33,778 nucleotides of DNA from a virus: positions 1-33,778 of IMG/VR virus record IMGVR_UViG_3300007734_000600; one strand, written 5' to 3'. A model generated the notes under the pieces. That model saw only the letters and a list, made by a program, of their open reading frames with translations. It did not search any database and had not been told where the DNA came from. This document shows, one piece after another, positions 25,164 to 30,469 of this stretch. Numbering within the stretch: the first letter of the stretch is position 1; the number at the start of each line of letters is the position of its first letter. A program made the position numbers and the translations under genes.

Positions 25164-25603
25164 ACTTAGAACTGGCTGCTGCACTTTGTCGCCAGTTTGA
25201 AGGGTTTAGGTCTAAACCTTACCTATGCCCTGCGGGTATTCCAACAATCGGCTACGGCTCAACTTATTACTCTGATGGGCGCAAAGTTACTTTGGAAGAT
25301 GCGCCAATGGACGAGCCAACTGCCAGGGCGCTTTTGATGGCAGAACTTCAGCATACTTACTTGCCAGGCGTTCTGCGAAACTGCCCAATCCTTGCTTCTG
25401 ATGAACGTAAGTGCAACGCTATTGTTGATTTTTGCTACAACCTGGGCGTTGGTCGGCTTCAAACATCAACCCTTAAACGCAAGATCAATGCGCAAGATTG
25501 GGATGGCGCAAAAGAGCAATTGATGCTGTGGACTAAGGGTGGCGGCAAAGTCTTGCCTGGTCTTTTAAAACGCAGACAAGCCGAATGCGTCCTTATTTCT
25601 TAG
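25160..25603 (+). CDS. Endolysin, GH24 lysozyme with E-C-T triad
   Basis: A 147-residue T4-lysozyme-type muramidase. FEGF carries Glu14. YLCPAGIPTIGYG carries Cys23 and Thr29 with the exact T4 spacing (Glu, +9, +15). Cys replaces the usual Asp of the second position; T4 lysozyme tolerates Cys there. CYNLGVGRLQTSTLKRKI and the Trp-rich C-terminus are typical. There is no signal peptide or SAR segment, so it depends on the holin. The gene ends 11 bases inside the convergent zinc-ribbon gene. No Rz/Rz1 spanin is visible downstream. Confidence 0.9.
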   Translation: MNLELAAALCRQFEGFRSKPYLCPAGIPTIGYGSTYYSDGRKVTLEDAPMDEPTARALLMAELQHTYLPGVLRNCPILASDERKCNAIVDFCYNLGVGRLQTSTLKRKINAQDWDGAKEQLMLWTKGGGKVLPGLLKRRQAECVLIS

Positions 25604-25766
25604 CCTGGTTCTGACGCAAATGTTTGCCTGTCAGACGCATGATCCAGCAGGACTGGCAAATCCATTTGTGACCCATGTCAATGCCGCCCTCTGGTGGTTT
25701 GCTCTCATCACATTTGTTGCAAGTTCTGAATGGGTGAAGTTGGCGTGGCTCTGATATTGGTGTCAT
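25593..25766 (-). CDS. Zinc-ribbon microprotein (57 aa)
   Basis: A minus-strand gene starting at 25766 (ATGA overlap with the stop of the gene upstream in its operon) and ending at 25593. The protein has Cys16, Cys19, Cys37 and Cys40 (C-x2-C-x17-C-x2-C), a zinc ribbon, and a basic C-terminus (MRLTGKHLRQNQAKK). It is the last gene of the leftward operon, and its 3' end overlaps the endolysin gene by 11 bases tail to tail. DNA-binding or regulator partner roles are possible. It is too short for a routine 60-residue cutoff but well supported by coupling and motif. Confidence 0.72.
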   Translation of the reverse strand: MTPISEPRQLHPFRTCNKCDESKPPEGGIDMGHKWICQSCWIMRLTGKHLRQNQAKK

Positions 25767-26221
25767 TTAATTTCTACTACTTCTTTTGATTTGCTTTTGA
25801 TTCGGTTACGGGTCTTGACGATCATTTGCTCATAGACGCTACGGGGAACGCTAGAGCGCTGAAGGTCGTGATACTCATATACTTCTCTGATCGCTTTTAA
25901 TCCTAACCCTGACAGACCCATGCGCTTGGTCTTTTCAAAGCGTTTAGCGGCTTCTGTAAGGGCTTCTTGGGCCTGTTGGCAATGTGGGAGGGCTTCAGGG
26001 CCAATGCCTTGAGATGCCATGACTTCACAAATGTTCATCATGTCGGCAAGTTCTTGCCACTCAACGATTGTCCCCATGCCCTTTGACATGGCCTCAATTG
26101 CCGCCAGTTCCCTCAATCTGAGTTTGTCCAATAGGTGCGGTTGAGTTATCCCCGCCCCCAAGATCGCATGACGCAGCGGGTCGATCAACTTCCAATGTTT
26201 CCGCTTTGTTTGTTTTCTCAT
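25763..26221 (-). CDS. Conserved phage protein (hypothetical, regulator-like)
   Basis: A 152-residue protein beginning MRKQTKRKHWKLIDPLRHAI; an in-frame start at 26233 would add four residues. It is helical and basic at both ends, with LRELAAIEAMSKGMGTIVEW in the middle and a conserved-looking RMGLSGLGLKAIREVYEYHD near 110-130. I recall relatives in other beta-proteobacterial phages, always without assigned function. It overlaps the upstream gene (26094-26315) out of frame by 128 bases. Its stop overlaps the next gene's ATG. Confidence 0.75.
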   Translation of the reverse strand: MRKQTKRKHWKLIDPLRHAILGAGITQPHLLDKLRLRELAAIEAMSKGMGTIVEWQELADMMNICEVMASQGIGPEALPHCQQAQEALTEAAKRFEKTKRMGLSGLGLKAIREVYEYHDLQRSSVPRSVYEQMIVKTRNRIKSKSKEVVEIK

Positions 26222-26315
26222 TGTCCCTGCCAAAAATTAAATCCCAACGCTTTGCATATTCTTCATTTGCCACTTGAAATGGCCTTGGCTTGTCGCCTTT
26301 TCCTCCATCACTCAT
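26094..26315 (-). CDS. Small conserved phage protein (PRPF...WDxIFG type)
   Basis: A 73-residue protein. The segment GDKPRPFQVANEEYAKRWDL (7-26), then IFGRDNEK, matches a short phage protein family I recognise by this signature but whose function is unknown. The rest (35-73) is low-complexity and Gly/Thr-rich. Its ATG overlaps the stop of the Cys-rich microgene upstream (ATGA). The last 128 bases overlap the next gene in a different frame, so the tail may be a by-product of that overlap. Confidence 0.62.
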   Translation of the reverse strand: MSDGGKGDKPRPFQVANEEYAKRWDLIFGRDNEKTNKAETLEVDRPAASCDLGGGDNSTAPIGQTQIEGTGGN

Positions 26316-26464
26316 GCTTCCCCCTTAATGCCGTGTGCGGCTTCAATGGCTTGGTAGTTTGTCGGCGGTTTTCCGTCATACCGATATTTGCACCCCATGC
26401 AACGAATGATTCGCTCAACAGTGTTTTTGTGTGATGCGTTACAGGTTTTGCAGGGGTTTTTCAT
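26312..26464 (-). CDS. Zinc-ribbon microprotein with AIEAAHGIK tail (50 aa)
   Basis: A minus-strand gene with ATG at 26464, overlapping the stop of the upstream mosaic gene, and TGA overlapping the next ATG at 26315. Cys5, Cys8, Cys22 and Cys25 form C-x2-C-x13-C-x2-C. The C-terminal AIEAAHGIK is identical to the end module of the mosaic gene at 26461-26889, encoded by a 29-bp exact DNA repeat (26323-26351 and 26472-26500). So a zinc-ribbon head has been joined to a mobile tail block. Function unknown. Confidence 0.7.
   Translation of the reverse strand: MKNPCKTCNASHKNTVERIIRCMGCKYRYDGKPPTNYQAIEAAHGIKGEA
26323..26351. repeat. Mosaic block A, copy 1
   Basis: 29 bp identical to 26472-26500. 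Part of it (23 bp beginning TGCGGCTTCAATGGCTCGGG in copy 2) is also present at 26907-26929. It encodes AIEAAHGIK at the C-terminus of three adjacent genes. Confidence 0.85.
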
Positions 26465-26889
26465 TTGTTCTCCTTAATGCCGTGTGCGGCTTCAATGGCT
26501 CGGGCAATGACGTATGGGTCATATGACCAAGTCTCGGCGCAAACGGCTTTAATCTCCTCATCCGTCAGCGGCTTGCGCTGTGGTGGAAGCGTTGCAACAG
26601 GCGTGACCCACATACTTGCATCAAACCCAGAACTTCTGTCTTGGTCGTGAACCCAAGGCAATAAGGCGTTGTTGATGCCCTGTTTCATTGGGTCTGGCAC
26701 AGTTGGCTTGTAAATCTTAAATTTCATCGCCACAGGCTCCTGCTCTGGCTGTGCCAAGGCTTCTTTGATGGCAGGAATGGCTTGTTCACACGCAGGCCAC
26801 CACACTCGGATGTACTCCTCATGCTCTGGAGCGATGTAAATCTTCTGTAACGCCTCCAGCGCCAGCTTCAATGCTTCTCGTTCAGTCAT
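26461..26889 (-). CDS. Mosaic modular protein 2 (paralogue of 26886-27551)
   Basis: A 142-residue protein with start at 26889 (MTEREALKLALEALQ), coupled by ATGA to its paralogue; the upstream in-frame start at 26904 would lie in the other gene. Four segments match the paralogue exactly or nearly: TEREALKLA, KEALAQPEQEPVA, PPQRKPLTDEEI and ARAIEAA. The sequence between them is unrelated. It has one cysteine near 30 and an acidic character. Proteins with EPVA...PPQRKPLTDEEI are common in aquatic phages, but I know of no function. The blocks are conserved at the DNA level. Confidence 0.75.
   Translation of the reverse strand: MTEREALKLALEALQKIYIAPEHEEYIRVWWPACEQAIPAIKEALAQPEQEPVAMKFKIYKPTVPDPMKQGINNALLPWVHDQDRSSGFDASMWVTPVATLPPQRKPLTDEEIKAVCAETWSYDPYVIARAIEAAHGIKENK
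26472..26500. repeat. Mosaic block A, copy 2
   Basis: Identical over 29 bp to 26323-26351. Its right half, extended to 26507, is identical over 23 bp to 26907-26929. Confidence 0.85.
26551..26586. repeat. Mosaic block B, copy 1
   Basis: 36 bp identical to 26982-27017. It encodes PPQRKPLTDEEI in both mosaic proteins. Confidence 0.9.
26727..26762. repeat. Mosaic block C, copy 1
   Basis: 36 bp identical to 27380-27415. It encodes KALAQPEQEPVA or EALAQPEQEPVA. A degenerate third copy (EPKQEQEPVV) lies near 27203-27240 within the larger gene. Confidence 0.9.
26859..26883. repeat. Mosaic block D, copy 1
   Basis: 25 bp identical to 27521-27545, then one mismatch and a further GTCATTT. It encodes MTEREALKLA at the N-terminus and includes the start codon. 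Confidence 0.85.
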
Positions 26890-27551
26890 TTCTGTTTCTC
26901 CCATACTGCGGCTTCAATGGCTCGGGCAAAATGAATGTCCGTGTGCTGATGAGAAGACGCACACTCAGCCACAATCAAAATAATCTCCTCATCCGTCAGC
27001 GGCTTGCGCTGTGGTGGGGCTTTGTTTGGGAGATGCACCATTTCATCCCCACACCAAACTGCGCCACAAACGCATTGCAGTTCATGGTTCGCCAATGGTT
27101 CGCTATACAAAGGCACTTCGGATGTTTTGCTGTGGTCAACAAAATCCCTCATGTGTTTTTGAAACCGCACCTCGTGTGTGCTTTTATCTTGGTACATCCA
27201 GACCACAGGCTCTTGCTCTTGCTTTGGCTCTGGCAAAGCGTCCCAAGCCGCCATGTAGACAGATGCCGCATGACCAGCATACAAACGCTCGTCATAACCT
27301 TCTGTTGAACATTCATCCATCGCTTTGAGCATTGCTTCGTTTGCTTTTCTTGGCATGAGTTTCCAATCTTTTTGGATTGTCGCCACAGGCTCCTGCTCTG
27401 GCTGTGCCAAGGCTTTGTCAATGGCTTTAATGCCGTTTTCTGCGTAGCGTCTGCGGTCATCGTTGCGTAGATGTCCAGCCTTGCCAAGCAGGGCATCCAG
27501 TTGAACGCCAAGCGCTGTCCGCGCCAGCTTCAATGCTTCTCGTTCGGTCAT
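26886..27551 (-). CDS. Mosaic modular protein 1
   Basis: A 221-residue protein with start ATG at 27551, overlapping the stop of the winged-helix gene (ATGA); the GTG at 27563 is less likely. Modules in order: TEREALKLA, KALAQPEQEPVA, a second EPKQEQEPVV-like piece, a Cys-containing region CVCGAVWC (a possible metal site), PPQRKPLTDEEI and ARAIEAA. Between modules the sequence does not resemble the paralogue at 26461-26889, and the block C to block B interval is 362 bp instead of 140 bp. It is an early-operon gene of unknown function, possibly a variable adaptor. Confidence 0.75.
   Translation of the reverse strand: MTEREALKLARTALGVQLDALLGKAGHLRNDDRRRYAENGIKAIDKALAQPEQEPVATIQKDWKLMPRKANEAMLKAMDECSTEGYDERLYAGHAASVYMAAWDALPEPKQEQEPVVWMYQDKSTHEVRFQKHMRDFVDHSKTSEVPLYSEPLANHELQCVCGAVWCGDEMVHLPNKAPPQRKPLTDEEIILIVAECASSHQHTDIHFARAIEAAVWEKQK
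26907..26929. repeat. Mosaic block A, copy 3 (partial)
   Basis: 23 bp identical to 26485-26507. It encodes ARAIEAA near the C-terminus of mosaic protein 1. Confidence 0.8.
26982..27017. repeat. Mosaic block B, copy 2
   Basis: 36 bp identical to 26551-26586. Confidence 0.9.
27380..27415. repeat. Mosaic block C, copy 2
   Basis: 36 bp identical to 26727-26762. Confidence 0.9.
27521..27545. repeat. Mosaic block D, copy 2
   Basis: 25 bp identical to 26859-26883, at the start of mosaic protein 1. Confidence 0.85.
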
Positions 27552-27865
27552 TTTGCTTTCCACTCTCGTTCGTTGCGTCCTGAGTTTGATTTGACCGTGT
27601 TGCCTGTAAGTTCAATCAAACCGATGATTTTCATTTCGTTCAAGCGCCTGGCTACTTGGTTGCTGTCCAACTGCGTAAAGTAGGCAATCCCATCCTTACC
27701 AAGTGGGCCATGCTTGTGCAAGCATTCCAAGATCAAATCGTGGTGCTGTGGCGCTGCTTCTTTAATTGACTCTGCTGCCTCAAAAGAGGTCAAAGGATCG
27801 GAGGCACGAACTCTTGGGAATTCGGGCATGGCAAAAATGCGTTTAAATGTTTCTTTATAGTCCAT
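27548..27865 (-). CDS. Winged-helix/HTH protein
   Basis: A 105-residue protein. RASDPLTSFEAAESIKEAAP (20-39) followed by HGPLGKDGIAYFTQLDSNQV (51-70) and ARRLNEMKIIGLIELTG form a winged-helix fold like that of small phage MarR/replication-associated regulators. The end is basic (SNSGRNEREWKAK). A good GGAG site lies upstream. It probably binds DNA to regulate the leftward operon or to assist replication; no specific family is certain. It is separated from the SSB-like gene by 63 bases and coupled to mosaic protein 1. Confidence 0.75.
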   Translation of the reverse strand: MDYKETFKRIFAMPEFPRVRASDPLTSFEAAESIKEAAPQHHDLILECLHKHGPLGKDGIAYFTQLDSNQVARRLNEMKIIGLIELTGNTVKSNSGRNEREWKAK

Positions 27866-27928
27866 GATTACTCCAAAAAGGTGGGTACTCGTGTTTCGTC
27901 CGCTTAAGCGCCACTTTCCCCATAAATA

Positions 27929-28171
27929 TTAAAAGGGCAAATCTTCGGGATCGTCCTTGGGCAGACCTTTGTATTCGTCTTTTGGTTTTGGTGTATTGAG
28001 ATACCCCCAACCTGACCATCCACCTTCGACCAATGGAATCATGTCCAATTTCAACATTGGCCCATTTTTGGTTTCAATAACTGAACCAATATTTTGATAG
28101 CGTGATTTCTCTTGACCATCTTTGTTGGTGTATTTACCCGACACAATGGTGATTTCGTAAAGTTTAGACAT
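27929..28171 (-). CDS. Small SSB-like protein with acidic C-terminal tip
   Basis: An 80-residue protein. LYEITIVSGKYTNKDGQEKS, then RYQNIGSVIETKNGPMLKLD and a Trp-rich WSGWGYLN, suggest a compact beta-barrel. The C-terminus DDPEDLPF closely resembles the SSB tip (DDDIPF), which recruits partners in DNA replication and repair. It follows annealase and exonuclease genes, so it probably coats or protects single strands during recombination. It is smaller than bacterial SSB, so it may be an OB-fold variant. Its ATG overlaps the exonuclease stop by 8 bases. Confidence 0.65.
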   Translation of the reverse strand: MSKLYEITIVSGKYTNKDGQEKSRYQNIGSVIETKNGPMLKLDMIPLVEGGWSGWGYLNTPKPKDEYKGLPKDDPEDLPF

Positions 28172-28790
28172 TTTTGACTTTCATAAGTTTATTAATTTTT
28201 TCGTCCAGTTCAGCAAGGAATTGGACAATCTCAGCTTCTATTTGCTTGATATACACATCGTCCCGTGGGACACGTTTCACAAACAATTGAAGTTCTTCTG
28301 GCAGACGATTGTCAAACGACACAAAGTCACACCACTCACGCCCTGTGCAAGCCATTTGAAATTGCATTTGGGTGAAGTATTTGGTTGGCACAGACTCTGA
28401 CAACAGCGTGTCAATGTGAGTTGCCGTGTTGGGGCATTTAATCTCTATCAGCCCATCATCGTTTACAAGGCCATCAGGGGACGCACCAGCCATTGCAATC
28501 GTTGGGTGAGGCACAAACCCAACTTCATCAACCAAGACGTTCTTAGCGACTTCGTATGACAGCCTAGCATATGGCTCTGTCTCTGTGCCGTGTTGCATGG
28601 CAGCGTTGGTAAAACTTTCACCCTTTTGATTGGTGAGGCGTTCACAAATCAATTGAGCCATGTAGTTGTCACGACTGGTTGAATAGCCTGACTTGGTTTT
28701 GGCAATAATGTCAGCCACACGGGATGCGGTGACTTTACCAATACGAATGGCAAACCATTCATCTGAGCCTTGATCCATCATTTCAATCAT
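28164..28790 (-). CDS. YqaJ-type (lambda exonuclease-like) recombinase nuclease
   Basis: A 208-residue protein of the YqaJ family. GSDEWFAIRIGKVTASRVAD (8-27) is the family signature. The PD-(D/E)xK catalytic core is visible as Asp106 (SPDGL) and Glu116/Lys118 (EIKC). FTQMQFQMACTGREWCDFVS is also typical. It resects 5' ends to expose the single strands used by the annealase. It sits two genes after the ERF annealase, separated by a 30-codon gene. Start at 28790 is preferred because it overlaps that gene's stop (ATGA). Confidence 0.88.
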   Translation of the reverse strand: MIEMMDQGSDEWFAIRIGKVTASRVADIIAKTKSGYSTSRDNYMAQLICERLTNQKGESFTNAAMQHGTETEPYARLSYEVAKNVLVDEVGFVPHPTIAMAGASPDGLVNDDGLIEIKCPNTATHIDTLLSESVPTKYFTQMQFQMACTGREWCDFVSFDNRLPEELQLFVKRVPRDDVYIKQIEAEIVQFLAELDEKINKLMKVKNV

Positions 28791-28879
28791 ATAGGGCTTT
28801 CTTCATAGTTATCAGGATTGAACTTGGGGCGCTTTGTCCCCTTGTCCTTTGGGTTTGGGAATGGTGGAAAAGGCCACAT
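28787..28879 (-). CDS. Proline-rich microprotein (30 aa) between annealase and exonuclease
   Basis: A minus-strand gene whose ATG (28879) overlaps the ERF stop (TAATG) and whose TGA overlaps the exonuclease start (ATGA). The product starts MWPFPPFPNPKDKG and ends NYEESPI, with a Trp/Pro/Phe-rich head and an acidic tail. The double overlap and a composition unlike random sequence support translation. I recall similar short Pro-rich peptides in phage genomes. Its place within the recombination cassette suggests a partner peptide, but the function is unknown. Confidence 0.62.
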   Translation of the reverse strand: MWPFPPFPNPKDKGTKRPKFNPDNYEESPI

Positions 28880-29469
28880 TACAGTTTTGCCTTTGCTTCA
28901 TCTTTGGCTTGGATAACTTTCATCTGCCAGGCTTTGTCACCATCACAAGCAGCGTAGGCTACTTTGTAAGCAAGTTTTAATTCATCTTGATTAGTAGATT
29001 GCTTAATAGCCAAAAACAAATCTTTCATTGAATTTGAATCAATATGTGAAATTGCATCTTCAGAATCATTGTCGCCCTCTGTGGGAATGGCAAACGCTTG
29101 AAATGCGGCATATTTGTAAGCGGCTGACATTGCTTTGTTGGTAGCTTTGTCACCGCTATCCATTGCTTCACCAAATGTTTTTACTGTGTGTTTTGTGCCA
29201 TCTTCAGAACTGACAAAATCAAATTCAGCTTCAACAGTTACATAAAACAATGAGCCGCCACTTTTAGACAATCGTTCATCACAATGGCGCGACAACATAC
29301 GAGGCAAAATACATAACTTATGAGTGGCCAACAAAGGTGCAATGGCGTTGTAAACATCATCAATTCCTCGAAAGTTATAACCACTACCTTGTTGGTTTCT
29401 GCGAGTTTTTTCAATACCGGTCTTGGCTAAATCAGCTTGTATTGCGTTAATTGCTTGATAGACTTTCAT
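28879..29469 (-). CDS. ERF-family single-strand annealing protein
   Basis: A 196-residue protein with the ERF N-terminal core: YQAINAIQADLAKTGIEKTR, then NFRGIDDVYNAIAPLLATHK and TFGEAMDSGDKATNKAMSAA, then YKYAAFQAFAIPTEGDND. ERF proteins form rings that anneal complementary strands, as in P22 Erf. The C-terminal 50 residues are helical and probably bind partners. It heads the recombination cassette and pairs with the YqaJ nuclease. Its start overlaps the stop of the 52-residue gene (ATGA). Confidence 0.9.
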   Translation of the reverse strand: MKVYQAINAIQADLAKTGIEKTRRNQQGSGYNFRGIDDVYNAIAPLLATHKLCILPRMLSRHCDERLSKSGGSLFYVTVEAEFDFVSSEDGTKHTVKTFGEAMDSGDKATNKAMSAAYKYAAFQAFAIPTEGDNDSEDAISHIDSNSMKDLFLAIKQSTNQDELKLAYKVAYAACDGDKAWQMKVIQAKDEAKAKL

Positions 29470-29624
29470 TGTTCAATCCTTTGAATTTGTTTAGCTACTA
29501 ACCATTTGTCACCAAGTTGGCGAACAGAACGCACCCATTGGCGTTGGTAATAACGAATGGTTGACTGTGGTGCATCGTATGAAGCAAAGATGCGTCTGAC
29601 TTGTTTTAAGAATCGTGTGTTCAT
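29466..29624 (-). CDS. Small basic protein (52 aa)
   Basis: The start at 29624 is preceded by AGGAAT and is preferred to upstream in-frame starts. The product begins MNTRFLKQVRRIFASYDAPQ and is strongly basic, with aromatic residues (RYYQRQWVRSV) in a probable helix. No motif or membrane segment is seen. It lies 9 bases after the TM microgene and is coupled to ERF by ATGA, so it belongs to the early recombination operon. DNA-binding or annealase accessory roles are possible; unproven. Confidence 0.65.
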   Translation of the reverse strand: MNTRFLKQVRRIFASYDAPQSTIRYYQRQWVRSVRQLGDKWLVAKQIQRIEQ

Positions 29625-29632
29625 GTTTATTC

Positions 29633-29725
29633 CTATCCGCGCCATGCAAGCATTACGCCCCAACCGCCAAAAATGACGATTGCCAAAGCACATTCAATCA
29701 ATGTGGTGATAATCTTTTGTTTCAT
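29633..29725 (-). CDS. Single-TM microprotein (30 aa)
   Basis: A minus-strand gene with ATG at 29725, overlapping the stop of the gene upstream (ATGA), and TAG at 29633. The product MKQKIITTLIECALAIVIFG continues to a Trp/Arg-containing end. Residues 5-28 form one transmembrane helix with a basic N-terminus. It is probably an inner-membrane peptide of the early operon; superinfection exclusion or host-membrane modulation are possible. Function unknown. Confidence 0.58.
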   Translation of the reverse strand: MKQKIITTLIECALAIVIFGGWGVMLAWRG

Positions 29726-29976
29726 ACGGCCTCCATAAAGTGTGATTTGGCTTCTTGCATCAAGCGGTTATATTCGTCTTGAGGAATGTCATAGGTAATG
29801 TTCTTGCCCTGTTGATCAAACACAAACACATCAAAGACTTCTGCGTAGTTTGGTGCGTATGGGTAATTGATTTCTTCTGGCAAATAGTCATAGCCGACAG
29901 TTACGACTTCAACAGTCTCACCGTTGTCGTAGGACACGACATTTTCAAAGCTGTGTTGGAGTTGATTAGGTTTCAT
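29722..29976 (-). CDS. Hypothetical early protein
   Basis: An 84-residue protein and the first gene of the leftward operon. VTVGYDYLPEEINYPYAPNY (26-45) recalls small phage proteins with NYPYAPNY-like strands. It is acidic overall with no hydrophobic segment. AAGG lies about 5 bases before the ATG, and the leader from the promoter at 30021-30049 is about 40 bases. It could be a host-takeover protein because of its early position, but nothing in the sequence proves this. Confidence 0.65.
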   Translation of the reverse strand: MKPNQLQHSFENVVSYDNGETVEVVTVGYDYLPEEINYPYAPNYAEVFDVFVFDQQGKNITYDIPQDEYNRLMQEAKSHFMEAV

Positions 29977-30020
29977 TTTGTGCCTTAAATAGACCCCGAG
30001 AAGTTCAGGGCATGGGTTGT

Positions 30021-30049
30021 ATTGTATAACTTAGCTTATGGGCAATCAA
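30021..30049 (-). promoter_or_regulatory. Leftward early promoter
   Basis: On the minus strand, TTGATT (30049-30044) is followed after 17 bases by TACAAT (30026-30021), a good sigma70-like pair. Transcription would start near 30014 and give a leader of about 38 bases to the ATG at 29976. The leader can form CCCTGA/TCGGGG pairing (30010-29995). Confidence 0.6.
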
Positions 30050-30092
30050 CATTTATTTATTAGGACTTTCCCTTATGTTGTTGTTTTGCAAC

Positions 30093-30130
30093 GGTGGGAA
30101 CAGGTGGGAACTAAATATAAGTGTTCCCAC
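30093..30130. promoter_or_regulatory. Operator-like sites in the divergent control region
   Basis: GGTGGGAAC occurs at 30093-30101 and 30103-30111, a 10-bp period equal to about one helical turn, and its inverse GTTCCCAC occurs at 30123-30130. The third copy abuts the TATAAT at 30131-30136. Three sites around a promoter beside a Cro/YdaS-like gene suggest binding by that regulator, with autoregulation. I infer this from arrangement only. Confidence 0.6.
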
Positions 30131-30136
30131 TATAAT
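30131..30136 (+). promoter_or_regulatory. Rightward early promoter -10, probably giving a leaderless mRNA
   Basis: A perfect TATAAT lies 7 bases before the ATG at 30144. A start of transcription 6-8 bases downstream would fall at or beside the ATG, giving a leaderless transcript; no Shine-Dalgarno is visible. No good -35 is seen, because the spot is occupied by the GTGGGAAC site. Confidence 0.55.
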
Positions 30137-30143
30137 CTGCCTT

Positions 30144-30311
30144 ATGGACAAACACAAGTTTATTGCACTAGCAGGCTCACAGAGTGAGCTAGGTAAGTTA
30201 TTGGGTATCAGTCAGGCGGCTGTTGCTCAATGGAAAACTGTGCCTAAAGCACGAATCTGGCAACTTAAATTGTTGCGTCCTGAATGGTTTTCAACAAAGG
30301 AGAAAGCATGA
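30144..30311 (+). CDS. Cro/YdaS-like HTH regulator
   Basis: A 55-residue protein beginning MDKHKFIALAGSQSELGKLL. The helix-turn-helix is SQSELGKLLGISQAAVAQWK (12-31), with the recognition helix at about 23-31. KARIWQLKLLRPEWF is typical of YdaS/Cro-type proteins of phages. It is the first gene of the rightward early operon and probably represses from the adjacent operator sites. The start is at 30144; the longer frame from 30075 would cross the operator. The stop overlaps the next ATG (ATGA). Confidence 0.78.
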   Translation: MDKHKFIALAGSQSELGKLLGISQAAVAQWKTVPKARIWQLKLLRPEWFSTKEKA

Positions 30312-30469
30312 AAAAAGCGCTTATTGGTATTTATTTGGCTACTGTGGCATCAATGGTGTGGGCTTCATGCACATACAGCACTTACACAGTTGGCGGTAAA
30401 ACTGTGTTTTGCACAACTTGTTGCTATGGCGAAGGCCAATTCCGCACTTGCAACACAACTTGCAATTGA
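30308..30469 (+). CDS. Secreted Cys-rich peptide (53 aa)
   Basis: The product has a signal peptide MKKALIGIYLATVASMVWA, with predicted cleavage near residue 19-20, and a mature part of about 34 residues with six cysteines (SCTYSTYTVGG, FCTTCCYG, RTCNTTCN). Six Cys in such a short mature peptide imply up to three disulfides in the periplasm. It is coupled to the Cro-like gene (ATGA). I recall similar short CTYSTYTVGG peptides in other phages, with no function assigned. A lipoprotein is unlikely because the lipobox -3 position is Trp. Envelope-acting early peptide, such as superinfection exclusion, is possible. Confidence 0.7.
   Translation: MKKALIGIYLATVASMVWASCTYSTYTVGGKTVFCTTCCYGEGQFRTCNTTCN

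Noticed and set aside
26323-27545. CRISPR array
   Set aside because: Repeats are few, of different kinds, inside coding frames and irregularly spaced, with no Cas genes.
26461-27551. Diversity-generating retroelement as the cause of the repeated blocks
   Set aside because: No reverse transcriptase is present, and the variation is whole-segment replacement, not adenine-specific substitution.
27855-27923. 22-codon frame on the minus strand (MGKVALKRTKHEYPPFWSNH...)
   Set aside because: It has no ribosome binding site, and it overlaps the winged-helix gene's own binding site and start. No coupling is seen.
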